The position numbers and the translations under genes were made by a program. A DNA stretch of 50,398 bases from Peptoniphilaceae bacterium (GTDB lineage Bacteria; Bacillota; Clostridia; Tissierellales; Peptoniphilaceae), in assembly GCA_022769085.1 (NCBI GenBank), contig JALEKO010000002.1, positions 1-50,398 of the forward strand. The letters are read 5' to 3'. Of the stretch, positions 1-8,768 are shown piece after piece. How positions within the stretch are numbered: the stretch's first letter is position 1; each line of letters starts with the position of its first letter. The notes under the pieces were generated by a model. It worked only from the letters and a program-made list of their open reading frames with translations, did no database searches and was not told the DNA's origin.

Positions 1-335
1 TTTGATGCTAGTACACCTGCAGTTATTTTTGCAAATTCATCTGATTTATGTCTTACATCTCTACAAACAACAACTCCTCTTTTTTTAGCTTCATCTCCAT
101 ATTCTTCTATTGTCATTGCAAGCCCTTGAGTAGCTCTAGCAACTATGTACTTATTCATTCTATTAGTTCCTGCACCAATTTTCCCTCTAAGTCCTGCTGT
201 TCCAAATGCAAGTTCTTGGTAAAATCTGTCTAAAATTTCTTCTTCATCATTTTCTATAGATTTTAGTTCATTTTTTGTTTCATCATCAAAAAAATCGTTA
301 TTTAACCAATCTTGATATACTTTTTTATAATCCAT
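1..335 (-). CDS. pgm: Phosphoglucomutase/phosphomannomutase, N-terminal part (cut by window edge)
   Basis: Interconverts glucose 1-phosphate and glucose 6-phosphate, linking the glycogen enzymes encoded upstream to glycolysis. Only about 111 N-terminal residues are present; the rest lies beyond position 1. The visible part has the family's N-terminal signature ELAFGTAGLRGKIGAGTNRMN, typical of the large (about 570 aa) Firmicutes alpha-phosphohexomutases. The active-site phosphoserine motif is not in the window. The ATG at 333-335 lies inside the last codons of pulA (11-base overlap), with an AGGAG ribosome site about 7 bases upstream, so it is the last visible gene of the glycogen operon and translationally coupled. 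Family assignment is firm; sugar preference (glucose or mannose) cannot be read from this fragment. Confidence 0.88.
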   Translation of the reverse strand, partial: MDYKKVYQDWLNNDFFDDETKNELKSIENDEEEILDRFYQELAFGTAGLRGKIGAGTNRMNKYIVARATQGLAMTIEEYGDEAKKRGVVVCRDVRHKSDEFAKITAGVLAS

Positions 336-2232
336 TTTTTTCTCCTATTAAATAAATATTTGTAGATTTATTTTCAAGATATAAATCATTTATTATTTCT
401 TCATCTATTTTTCCATTTTTTGAAAAAACTTTGTTAATTTTTATATTTTTTAATTTCATGATACCTTCTAGAAAATCTCTTTTTAAAATTTCAAAGTTAT
501 CAGCTACATTTATAGCTATTAAAACAGTGTCATTTTTTCTTTTAATATAATATGTTAGTAAGCTATCTTTTATTTCTATAAATTTTAAAATTTGTCTAAT
601 TTTTTCTGATTCTATCTCTGAAAAAACTTGTAATTCTTTTCTTAAAGAAATTAAATCTTTTACATATTTAAATAGACTAAAATTTTTTTCTTTAAGACTC
701 CAATCTATTGAATTGATAGAAAGTGGTGATTTATATGAATTTGAAACGTTTTTCTTTGAATGCATAAATTCATTTCCCTCATAAATTAAAGCTTTTCCAA
801 AAGACAAATAGATTATTGAAAATGCAAGTTTTGTAATATCAATAACTTTACTTGTATCATTGAGTGAAATATTTAATTTATCATTTAAAATTAAATTATC
901 ATGACTATTAAAATAATTAATTGTTTCATTTGCATTTCTACAAAATCCAATTCTATTTTCATCATAATTAATCGAACCAGAAATTCCTACTTCAACTGCT
1001 TTTTTTGTGCTAAAATTTCCTTGAATATATCCTGATGTGTAACCATCATTATCGCCTTTAATGGCATCTCTAAAATCAGAATTAAATAATGCAAATGATT
1101 TTCCCATCTGCCTTGATGGAAGAATTTGCTTATCAAAATTTAAAACTGATATCCCTCCCATCCACGGTTCTCCGTAAAAAAAAGTATTTTTATTAATTTT
1201 TTTAACTTCTTTTAATGCTTCTACAATTGTATCAATATCAATTAAAGCCATAAGATCAAATCTAAAACCGTCAATCTTATATTCTTTAGTCCAATATTTA
1301 AGTGCATCTATAATAAGTTTTCTACCTAAAAAATTGTCTGAACAAAACTCGTTCCCAACTCCTGATCCATTTGAAAAAGTACCATCATAATTTTTTCTAT
1401 AATAATATCCTGGTGCCAAAATTTCAAAATTAGAATCTTTTGTTTTAAATGTATGATTAAAAACAACATCCATTATTACACCCATACCATTTTCATGTAT
1501 TTTTTTAATCATAGTTTTTAATTCAAATATTCTATTTTTAGGATCAAAAGGATTTGTAGAATAACTTCCTTCTACATTAAAGTATAATTCAGGATCATAT
1601 CCCCAATTATAGTTATCATCATCAAAAAAATATTCATTTTCCTCTTTAACAGATATAAAATCATAAAAAGGTAAAATTTGAATATGTGTAATTCCTAATT
1701 CTTTTAAATGAGAAAGTGAAGTTTTTAATCCGTTATAATTGCTATTTTCTTCTGATAATCCTAAAAATTTTCCTCTGTTTTTAACATTTGTATTTTTATT
1801 TGATGTAAAATCTTTTATATTAAGTTCATAGATTAAAGCTTCATTCTCTGGTATTCTACAATATCCGCTCTCTCTAAAACCAATTGGGTCTGTTTTCTTT
1901 AAATCTACCACTGCACTCATAATACTGTTTATAGATGATGACTTACTATATGGATCTGTTGATTCATATTTATTATCAACAAGAAAAGAATAATACATAT
2001 TATCAAGATCACCTAAAATCGCTGTTTCAAAAAATCCAAATTTATTCTTTTTCATTTTGTATTTTCTTTTTCTTGATTTTCTATAATCATCAGTAATTAA
2101 AAGATCTATATTTTCTCTATTTTTAGCAAAAACTCTAAAAATTGTTTTCTCTTTTGAATATATTGCACCAAGTTTCAAATTCTTTATATATTCATAATCT
2201 AAGTTTTCGTTATTATCTATTCTATTTTCCAT
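325..2232 (-). CDS. pulA: Type I pullulanase (glycogen debranching, GH13)
   Basis: Hydrolyses alpha-1,6 branches of glycogen or pullulan; expected in the cytoplasm, as there is no signal peptide. An N-terminal CBM48-like domain (about residues 20-100) precedes a GH13 barrel. The type I pullulanase signature YNWGYDP is at 208-214. GH13 regions are MDVVFNHT (254-261), GFRFDLMAL (322-330, nucleophile Asp326), GEPW (354-357, acid/base Glu355) and a later NSHDN. All catalytic residues are present. The length of 635 aa is normal for the cytoplasmic form. It overlaps the glgP-like gene by 16 bases upstream and pgm by 11 bases downstream. With no branching enzyme in the operon it is the only branch-acting enzyme visible here. 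Confidence 0.9.
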   Translation of the reverse strand: MENRIDNNENLDYEYIKNLKLGAIYSKEKTIFRVFAKNRENIDLLITDDYRKSRKRKYKMKKNKFGFFETAILGDLDNMYYSFLVDNKYESTDPYSKSSSINSIMSAVVDLKKTDPIGFRESGYCRIPENEALIYELNIKDFTSNKNTNVKNRGKFLGLSEENSNYNGLKTSLSHLKELGITHIQILPFYDFISVKEENEYFFDDDNYNWGYDPELYFNVEGSYSTNPFDPKNRIFELKTMIKKIHENGMGVIMDVVFNHTFKTKDSNFEILAPGYYYRKNYDGTFSNGSGVGNEFCSDNFLGRKLIIDALKYWTKEYKIDGFRFDLMALIDIDTIVEALKEVKKINKNTFFYGEPWMGGISVLNFDKQILPSRQMGKSFALFNSDFRDAIKGDNDGYTSGYIQGNFSTKKAVEVGISGSINYDENRIGFCRNANETINYFNSHDNLILNDKLNISLNDTSKVIDITKLAFSIIYLSFGKALIYEGNEFMHSKKNVSNSYKSPLSINSIDWSLKEKNFSLFKYVKDLISLRKELQVFSEIESEKIRQILKFIEIKDSLLTYYIKRKNDTVLIAINVADNFEILKRDFLEGIMKLKNIKINKVFSKNGKIDEEIINDLYLENKSTNIYLIGEKNGL

Positions 2233-4472
2233 ATTTTTCCAATATAGTTAAAATTGTGTTCAAAATTAAACTCATTTGCCCACAAAAAGTTATTTATTTT
2301 GTTTTTATTCCATTTTATTTCATTCATAAAATCATTATTCACCTTAAATTCAGCTTCCATCGATTTATTTAAACTTTTAAAAATCAGAAATGAATCATTA
2401 TATTTTATTATTTGATCAAATATAATTTTAAATTCATATGGAAAGTTTGAGTAAGGTTCATTTATCAAATGATCAATAGTATTTTTCAATTCTTCATTTT
2501 TATAATAGTATTTAACAGCATCATAATCATCAAGGTTATCTTCATCAATATCAATATTATAAATAGAATTATTTATTTCAAAATTATTTAATATACCACC
2601 ACAAGTAGAAACTATATTTGAAAAATTATATGCAGATTTTAAAAGTTCAAAATTATGATTATTGTATTTTTTTACTACATATGAATCAAAAACGTCTACT
2701 GCAGAAATGAATTTTTGAGAAGTTGAAACATTATAATTTTCTACAAAAACAAGTTTTATTTTTTCTTTTATATATTTATCTTTATTGATCATATTTGATA
2801 AAGCTATTACAAACTTAATTATTTCTTTTGCCATAAAATAACCATTCGATGCTTTACCACCTATAAAAAATGTTATAGGTGCAATGTATATATTTGAATT
2901 ATCCTTCAATTTATAATATAAGTTTGCTATCTTAAATGCATTTAACAATTGTCTATTTATTTCATGAATTGTTGAAAATTGCATTTCAAAAATAGAATAA
3001 GGATTGATTGTCAAGCCTCTTTTTTCTTTAATTTCTTCAGATAGTTTAAACTTATTTGCAAGCTTAAACCTGTCAAGTTCTTTTAAAAAACTTTCATCAT
3101 CTATAAAATCAGATAATTTTTTTGATTCTTCATATTCTAAAATATCAATTCCAGTATAATTTTTTATAAAATTAAATGTTTTACTATTTGAAATTTTCAA
3201 AAATTTTGTAATATCAATATTTAAATTTATAAAATTGAATGTTGAATTCTTATAATTTGTAATAATATCCTTCGAAAAAAATGATACATTTGATGAAAAA
3301 TTTATAAGTACATTTTCTAATATTACACTATTATTTTTAATTATTGAATCACCATAATTGTTTTTTATGATAAATTCATCAATTTTTAAAATACTATGAA
3401 AAAATTTTTTATTTTCAGATTTTATTATATCTAAAGAAATACATTCATTTTTACTATCTAATACTGAATATTCTATAAAATTAAAAATTTTTTTACAGAT
3501 ATTAAAAGCTTTTTTCATACTTAAATTATAAACACTTGTAAGTTTTTCAATTAAATAAATAATTGTTAAAGCTGGATGAACATCATTTACTATAATTCTT
3601 ACTTCATCAGATAATTTCTCTATATTTTTTTCTTTTTTAAGAAATCTTCTTAAAATATCTTCAACAACAGATACTGCATAAAAATATTCTTGTCTAAATC
3701 TTAATTTCTTTCCATTTTCAGTAGAATCATCTGGATATAAAAATTGAGTTATTGATTTGTCGTTAATATATTTTGAAAAAGCTTTTTGTATATTACCTGA
3801 TGAAAAATATTCAAAATCAACAGGATTTTGAGGAGCTGATTCAAAAAGCCTTAAAGTATTAACAAATTTACCATCTTCTGAAACTATAGGATAATCATGA
3901 ACTTTAGACTTGACCATATAATCTTTAAAATTTATATAATAATTGAATGCTTTTTTATGTTCCCATACGTTTCCATCTGAAAGCCAGTCATTTGCAAAAG
4001 ATACTTGTTTACCATTAAGAATTTTTTGTTCCATATCTCCATTTTCATATCTAAGGCCATATGCAATCGTATTAATATTTCTATTAGTAAGCATTTGATG
4101 AATAAAGCTTGAACCTGTACCAAGATCTCCATTTCCAAGTGCAGGTTCTTTTTCAACTTTAAGAATTTCTGAAAATGAAATATCCATTTCTTTTAAACTT
4201 GATTTTAATTCTTCAAATATTCCAAGTCTTTTAGCATTTATTTCAAGAAACTTTCCAGGCAAATACTCAAAACTTAAAATATACACTGTTTTATCTGATT
4301 GTTGAATTTTTGAAAAATACCAATTTTTCCCAATCTTTTCCAAAAGGCATCTGCAAATGCAAGTATATAATTCTTCTTTTCTTGCATTTTCTATTCCTTT
4401 TGCATATAAAGAATAAAGATATTTTTTTATATCTTCTTTTAAATCATTAACAAGATATTTATCCATAATCAT
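2217..4472 (-). CDS. Glycogen phosphorylase-like protein (GT35) with lost catalytic and PLP residues
   Basis: The homology to alpha-glucan phosphorylase runs the whole length: EPALGNGDLG near 109, GLRYENGDMEQ near 140, LRLFESAPQNP near 207, LRFRQEYFYAVSVVEDILRR near 257-276, VNDVHP at 295-300, IHEINRQLLNAFKIA near 502-516, FIGGKASNGYFMAKEIIK near 536-553 and FVENYNVS near 576-583. Key residues of the family are gone. The phosphate-binding R and K of KRIHEYKRQ (R569/K574 in muscle phosphorylase) align with Thr501 and Asn506. The TNHT loop is NFIEYS. The GTGNMKF motif with the PLP-binding lysine aligns with HNFELLK, placing Glu609 at the lysine. It is therefore probably not a working phosphorylase and may be a binding or regulatory paralogue. 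It sits between glgA (ATGA overlap) and pulA. The 751-aa length is slightly short. A true glgP may lie elsewhere. Confidence 0.75.
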   Translation of the reverse strand: MIMDKYLVNDLKEDIKKYLYSLYAKGIENARKEELYTCICRCLLEKIGKNWYFSKIQQSDKTVYILSFEYLPGKFLEINAKRLGIFEELKSSLKEMDISFSEILKVEKEPALGNGDLGTGSSFIHQMLTNRNINTIAYGLRYENGDMEQKILNGKQVSFANDWLSDGNVWEHKKAFNYYINFKDYMVKSKVHDYPIVSEDGKFVNTLRLFESAPQNPVDFEYFSSGNIQKAFSKYINDKSITQFLYPDDSTENGKKLRFRQEYFYAVSVVEDILRRFLKKEKNIEKLSDEVRIIVNDVHPALTIIYLIEKLTSVYNLSMKKAFNICKKIFNFIEYSVLDSKNECISLDIIKSENKKFFHSILKIDEFIIKNNYGDSIIKNNSVILENVLINFSSNVSFFSKDIITNYKNSTFNFINLNIDITKFLKISNSKTFNFIKNYTGIDILEYEESKKLSDFIDDESFLKELDRFKLANKFKLSEEIKEKRGLTINPYSIFEMQFSTIHEINRQLLNAFKIANLYYKLKDNSNIYIAPITFFIGGKASNGYFMAKEIIKFVIALSNMINKDKYIKEKIKLVFVENYNVSTSQKFISAVDVFDSYVVKKYNNHNFELLKSAYNFSNIVSTCGGILNNFEINNSIYNIDIDEDNLDDYDAVKYYYKNEELKNTIDHLINEPYSNFPYEFKIIFDQIIKYNDSFLIFKSLNKSMEAEFKVNNDFMNEIKWNKNKINNFLWANEFNFEHNFNYIGKIWKIE

Positions 4473-5902
4473 GCTTTAATTTTATTATAGAGTTCTATAT
4501 ATTCATCTGCACTCTTATTCCAATCAAGTCGTTTATTCATTGCATTTTTAACTAATATATTAAAGGTTTCTTTATCATTATAATATAGGTCTAATGCTTT
4601 TTTTGTAGTAAAAAGTAACTCATGAGCATTTATATTTGCAAAAGAAAAACCAGTACCTTCTTTTGTATATTTATTGTATGGTTCAACGGTATTTTTAAGT
4701 CCTCCAGCTTCTCTTACAATTGGAAGAGTTCCGTATCTCATTGAAATCATTTGGCTTATTCCACATGGCTCAGAAACTGATGGCATCATAAATAAATCAG
4801 ATGCGGCATAGATTTTATTACTTTCTTTTGAATTGTAATATATTCTTGAAGAAACTTTTTTAGGATATTTCCACTCAAAATACCTAAACATTTCTTCGTA
4901 AGTGTAATCTCCTGTTCCTAAAATAACAAATTGTACGTCTTCTTGCAGAAGTTCTTCCATAATATATCTAATTAAGTCAATCCCCTTCATGGAAGTCAGT
5001 CTACTTACAAGTCCTATCATTGCAACATCTTCTCTTTGAGGAAGAGAATACAGCCTTTGAATATCAAGTTTATTTTTTGACTTTTTCTCCTTGAAATTTT
5101 TTACTGAATAGTTAGATACTATATTCTTATCAGTCTCAGGATTCCATTCTTCATAATCTATACCATTAACTATTCCTGAAAGTTTAAAATTATATTTTCT
5201 TATTACTCCATCCAAACTTTCTCCATAAAATGGATATTGGATTTCTTGTGCATAATTAGGAGAAACTGTATTAAAAGCCGTAGAATGAATAATTGCTCCT
5301 TTCATAAAATTTATGGAATCATAGTATTTTAAATCATTTTCATTAAAATATGATCCAGATAAACCTGCAAGTCTTAAAAGCTCTGGGCTAAAAATCCCTT
5401 GATATTTTAAATTATGAATTGTAAAAAGTGTTCTTATATCGTTATAATATGGATCTCCTCCTCTAAAATCATTTATGAAAATATTAGTCATTGCAGAATG
5501 CCAATCATTAGAATGAATAATATCAGGTTTCCAATTTAAATACTTAGGTAGTAGTGTACATGCTTTTGAAAAATATATAAATCTTTCTCCATCATCTCCA
5601 TATCCATAAGGTGAAGGTCTATCAAAATATTCCATATTATCTAGGAAATAGTAAATCACTCCATCTTTTTTATATTCATATACACCAGTGTATTGATGTT
5701 TCCAATCAAGATCAACATAAAATTCAAGAATTTTTTTCATTTTTTTTCTATATTCATCTGAAATTATAGAATATAAAGGACATACAACTCTAATATCAAT
5801 TCCCTTTTTTTTAAGTATTTTTGGAAGTGACCCTGCTACATCTGCAAGCCCACCTGTTTTTATGAATGGCACACACTCTGAAGTTAAATATAAAACTTTC
5901 AT
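4469..5902 (-). CDS. glgA: Glycogen synthase, ADP-glucose type (GT5)
   Basis: Transfers glucose from ADP-glucose to the non-reducing end of alpha-1,4-glucan. The N-terminus carries the ADP-glucose-binding KTGGLADVAGSLP motif (residues 15-27). An HSNDWHSAM segment lies near 134 and TIHNLKYQGIF near 166. The C-terminal GT-B half has GLVSRLTSMKG near 297 and SEPCGISQ near 380, the usual acceptor and nucleotide site. At 477 aa it has the standard length. The gene follows glgD after a 10-base gap with its own ribosome site, and its stop overlaps the start of the phosphorylase-like gene as ATGA. It is the core polymerase of the operon, fed by GlgC/GlgD. Confidence 0.95.
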   Translation of the reverse strand: MKVLYLTSECVPFIKTGGLADVAGSLPKILKKKGIDIRVVCPLYSIISDEYRKKMKKILEFYVDLDWKHQYTGVYEYKKDGVIYYFLDNMEYFDRPSPYGYGDDGERFIYFSKACTLLPKYLNWKPDIIHSNDWHSAMTNIFINDFRGGDPYYNDIRTLFTIHNLKYQGIFSPELLRLAGLSGSYFNENDLKYYDSINFMKGAIIHSTAFNTVSPNYAQEIQYPFYGESLDGVIRKYNFKLSGIVNGIDYEEWNPETDKNIVSNYSVKNFKEKKSKNKLDIQRLYSLPQREDVAMIGLVSRLTSMKGIDLIRYIMEELLQEDVQFVILGTGDYTYEEMFRYFEWKYPKKVSSRIYYNSKESNKIYAASDLFMMPSVSEPCGISQMISMRYGTLPIVREAGGLKNTVEPYNKYTKEGTGFSFANINAHELLFTTKKALDLYYNDKETFNILVKNAMNKRLDWNKSADEYIELYNKIKA

Positions 5903-5912
5903 AAAGTACTCC

Positions 5913-7031
5913 TTAAAACTCTTTTACTATTTTTCCTTTTTCAACAATATATGGATTTGCTCTTGAGCCTGCTAAATTTGTATTATCGCCTACTATTCCA
6001 TATTTATCTATTATAGTGTTATTTATAATAGAATCTTCGCCAATCTCAGCTTCCTGAAATACTATTGAATTTCTTATTATTGCACCTTTCTTTATTTTTA
6101 CACCTCTAAAAATAATAGAATTTACAACTTCTCCTTCTATTATACATCCATTTGCAACAAGAGAATTTGTTATTTCAGCTCCATCAAGGTAAATAGTAGA
6201 TGGTTCATCTTTAGATTTTGTATAAACCATTCCATCTTCATAAAATAGGCTGTCAAAAACATCTTGATCAAGTAAGTTCATATTTGATGAGTAAAATGAA
6301 GAAAGGTCACTTATAATATTTATTCTTTTTTCAGTTTCATATAAAGAAATGTTTATTGGCTTATTATATTTGAAAATTCCTTCTAAAATTGTTTGTGCTG
6401 ATGACCTTTCAATACTATATTTTAAAATATTTAAAAATACACTCTTTTTTATTAGAATTGAGCCAGCAAAAAGATCGATAATATTGGTTGAACCTAAGTT
6501 TATTCCACTACTTATAGCATTCCCATCTTTATCTACGTTTATAATTTCTTTATTTATATATTCTCCATATTCATCATTTATTCTTTTGTAAAAAACCATC
6601 ACATCTCTGTCTTCATTAAGCATTTTTTCATATGCTCCTGATATATCTGGTTTTGACAAATACATAGGATCTGTAATAAAAATGTATTCTTCATTTGAAT
6701 CTAAAAAAAACTTCAATGATTCATAATATGTTTCAATTTCTGTAGCATCTCTTTTATCAGGATCTGGAGGAAAAAATACAAGTCCACCATTTCTTCTATT
6801 AAGTTCCCAAGATTCTCCATTACCAATATGATCTAAAGTGGACCTTAAATTTTTATCTGTATAAAGTACAACACTTGAAATTCCAAAATTTGTTAAATTC
6901 GAAAAAGCAAAGTCAATTAGTCTGTATCTACCTCCATAAGGCAACATATAATCAGGTCTATTTTTTGTCAAAGAACCATATTCTTTACTATGATCTGAAT
7001 GACTATATACTAAAGCTGTTATATTCTTCAT
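5913..7031 (-). CDS. glgD: GlgD, regulatory subunit of glucose-1-phosphate adenylyltransferase
   Basis: A GlgC paralogue that pairs with GlgC in Firmicutes and modulates ADP-glucose synthesis with little or no catalysis of its own. An N-terminal nucleotidyltransferase-like domain (RPDYMLPYGGRYRLIDFAFSN near 24-44) is followed by a left-handed beta-helix of hexapeptide repeats from about residue 280. The glycine-rich GGxGSRL loop seen in GlgC is replaced by SHSDHSKEYGSL, and the SGDHIY segment by TDPMYL, as expected for GlgD. I chose the ATG at 7031, one base after the glgC stop, because a GAGGAGG ribosome site sits 6 bases upstream; an in-frame start 27 bases earlier would lie inside glgC. 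Confidence 0.9.
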   Translation of the reverse strand: MKNITALVYSHSDHSKEYGSLTKNRPDYMLPYGGRYRLIDFAFSNLTNFGISSVVLYTDKNLRSTLDHIGNGESWELNRRNGGLVFFPPDPDKRDATEIETYYESLKFFLDSNEEYIFITDPMYLSKPDISGAYEKMLNEDRDVMVFYKRINDEYGEYINKEIINVDKDGNAISSGINLGSTNIIDLFAGSILIKKSVFLNILKYSIERSSAQTILEGIFKYNKPINISLYETEKRINIISDLSSFYSSNMNLLDQDVFDSLFYEDGMVYTKSKDEPSTIYLDGAEITNSLVANGCIIEGEVVNSIIFRGVKIKKGAIIRNSIVFQEAEIGEDSIINNTIIDKYGIVGDNTNLAGSRANPYIVEKGKIVKEF

Positions 7032-7032
7032 A

Positions 7033-8166
7033 TTATGCCTCCTCAATTCCATCTTCACTTACAAGATACACTTTATCATCAACTTCATTACCTACATTAA
7101 AATCTATAATCTGATTTTCAGTTATTACTGAATTATAAACTTTAACTCCAGATTTTATTACACTTCCTGATAGAATTACAGAATTATAAACTTCTGCATC
7201 ATTTTCAACTTTTACATTAGGAAATAGAACAGAATTTCTTATTTTTCCATCTATTACATCTGCTTCATTTACCAATACGTCAACTAAGTCTGCATTTTTT
7301 CCTATTCTATGAGGAGGTAAATTTTTGGATGTAGTATATATCTTCCAATCATCATCGTAAATATTTAACTCATTATCAGGTTTAATTAAATCTAGATTAG
7401 CTTCCCAATATGATTTTACTGTTCCCACATCTTTCCAGTAACCGTCAAATGTATATACATAAACTGGCAAATCATTTTTTATCATTTTTGGAATTATATT
7501 TTTTCCAAAATCATATTCTGAATTTTGATCTTTATAATCTTCAATTAATAAGTTTTTCAAAGTCTCCCAATTAAATATATAAATTCCCATACTGGCTAAA
7601 TTACTTTTAGGATTTTGTGGTTTTTCTTCAAATTCTACAACCTTACCATCGTCGTCTGTATTCATTATTCCAAAACGACTTGCTTCGTCCCAAGGAACTT
7701 CCATAACTGCAATTGTCGCTTTAGCATTTTTGCTTTTATGTATTTCTAAAAGCTTAGTATAGTCCATTTTATAAATATGATCTCCTGAAAGTATTAACAC
7801 ATATTCTGGATCAACACTATCTAAATATCCAATGTTTTCATAAATTGCATTTGCAGTTCCTTCAAACCATCTTCCGCCTTCTTCAGTATAATAAGGCGTT
7901 AAAATTCTTAAACCTCCATTATTTCTATCATAATCCCATGCCTGACCAATACCTAAATGTTCATTTAATAACTGCGGTTTATATTGAGTTAGTACACCAA
8001 TATCTCTTATGCCAGAATTTGTAGCATTACTTAATGCAAAATCTATTATTCTATATTTTCCTCCGAATGGAACAGCTGGTTTTGCCATAGATTTTGTAAG
8101 TGCTTTTAACCTCGAGCCTTGTCCTCCGGCAAGAAGCATAGCTACGATTTTATTTGTATTTCTCAT
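7033..8166 (-). CDS. glgC: Glucose-1-phosphate adenylyltransferase, catalytic subunit
   Basis: Makes ADP-glucose from ATP and glucose 1-phosphate, the committed step of bacterial glycogen synthesis. The N-terminal pyrophosphorylase domain has [17 protein letters not shown] (residues 9-25), [19 protein letters not shown], and [10 protein letters not shown] near 128 with the metal/catalytic Asp. ASMGIYIFN and the C-terminal beta-helix ([20 protein letters not shown] region) complete the protein. At 377 aa it is typical for the short Firmicutes form. It is the first gene of the glycogen operon. AGGAGG lies 5 bases upstream of the ATG, and a promoter with an 8-base palindrome lies just upstream. 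Confidence 0.95.
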   Translation of the reverse strand: MRNTNKIVAMLLAGGQGSRLKALTKSMAKPAVPFGGKYRIIDFALSNATNSGIRDIGVLTQYKPQLLNEHLGIGQAWDYDRNNGGLRILTPYYTEEGGRWFEGTANAIYENIGYLDSVDPEYVLILSGDHIYKMDYTKLLEIHKSKNAKATIAVMEVPWDEASRFGIMNTDDDGKVVEFEEKPQNPKSNLASMGIYIFNWETLKNLLIEDYKDQNSEYDFGKNIIPKMIKNDLPVYVYTFDGYWKDVGTVKSYWEANLDLIKPDNELNIYDDDWKIYTTSKNLPPHRIGKNADLVDVLVNEADVIDGKIRNSVLFPNVKVENDAEVYNSVILSGSVIKSGVKVYNSVITENQIIDFNVGNEVDDKVYLVSEDGIEEA

Positions 8167-8194
8167 TGCATCCTCCTATACCCGTTTCAGTGTA

Positions 8195-8232
8195 TTTATA
8201 CCCTATAGAAAAATTTTACAACAGAAACGTTT
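8195..8232 (-). promoter_or_regulatory. Probable glgC operon promoter with LacI/CcpA-like palindrome
   Basis: On the minus strand a TTGTAA (8216-8221) and a TATAAA (8195-8200) are separated by 15 bases, upstream of the AGGAGG and ATG of glgC. Directly upstream of the -35-like box is the perfect 8-base palindrome AAACGTTT (8225-8232), within GAAACGTTTTC. A CG-centred palindrome of this kind is the core of LacI-family operators such as cre sites, although the flanks match the cre consensus poorly. The spacer is short, so the promoter call is moderate and the operator call tentative. Confidence 0.4.
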
Positions 8233-8253
8233 TCGTTTAATTTTTTTTAATTA

Positions 8254-8281
8254 TTGAAGGTATATTTTTTTTTAGTATAAT
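8254..8281 (+). promoter_or_regulatory. ssrA promoter
   Basis: TTGAAG (8254-8259) and a consensus TATAAT (8276-8281) are separated by 16 bases. The mature tmRNA 5' end is about 10 bases downstream of the -10 box. It diverges from the glgC promoter within a gap of roughly 125 bases. This is the only plus-strand promoter recognised in the window. Confidence 0.6.
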
Positions 8282-8291
8282 AATTTAACAT

Positions 8292-8645
8292 GGGGATGTC
8301 AAGGTTTCGACGTGGTTATGGAGTGATAAGTTGCATGTCGATTGGGAAACGTAAATTTCCAAATTAAATATAAACGCAAATAATAATAGCGAAGAACTCG
8401 CTTTAGCTGCCTAGTTAATTGCAGCAATAGATTTTTAGAACTGTCGCATTCTTAAAATTTATTTCATAATTTAGCGACCAACTTTTTTAGCAAAGCTTTG
8501 AGTTAAAAAAGAATTTATGAAGCTTACAGAGTGAAAATATTTGTTAATGAATAATTTATTCTGGAATTTTTTTCATTAACTAAACATGTAGATGCTTTTC
8601 ATAATATTTCTACGGACACGGGTTCGACTCCCGTCATCTCCACCA
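8292..8645 (+). ncRNA. ssrA: tmRNA (transfer-messenger RNA)
   Basis: Rescues stalled ribosomes and tags the nascent peptide for proteolysis. The 5' end GGGGATGTCAAGGTTTCGAC and the 3' end GGTTCGACTCCCGTCATCTCCACCA-type T-arm and acceptor are diagnostic; GGGGATG pairs with CATCTCC with one G-U pair, and CCA is encoded. The resume codon is GCA at 8376. The reading frame to the TAG at 8412-8414 gives ANNNSEELALAA, so the full tag is AANNNSEELALAA after adding the charged alanine, ending in the expected ALAA. The length is about 354 nt. It is the only plus-strand gene in the window and lies between the glycogen operon and the Crp/Fnr regulator. Confidence 0.97.
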
Positions 8646-8768
8646 ATATAAATTAGAGCATTTGAAAAAAATTTAATAATATGTTAATTGAGAATATTTT
8701 GGAAAATATATTATTATATGTGTTTTTAATATAAAACTAAAAATAGTTTATTTTCTTTAAAGTACTTT

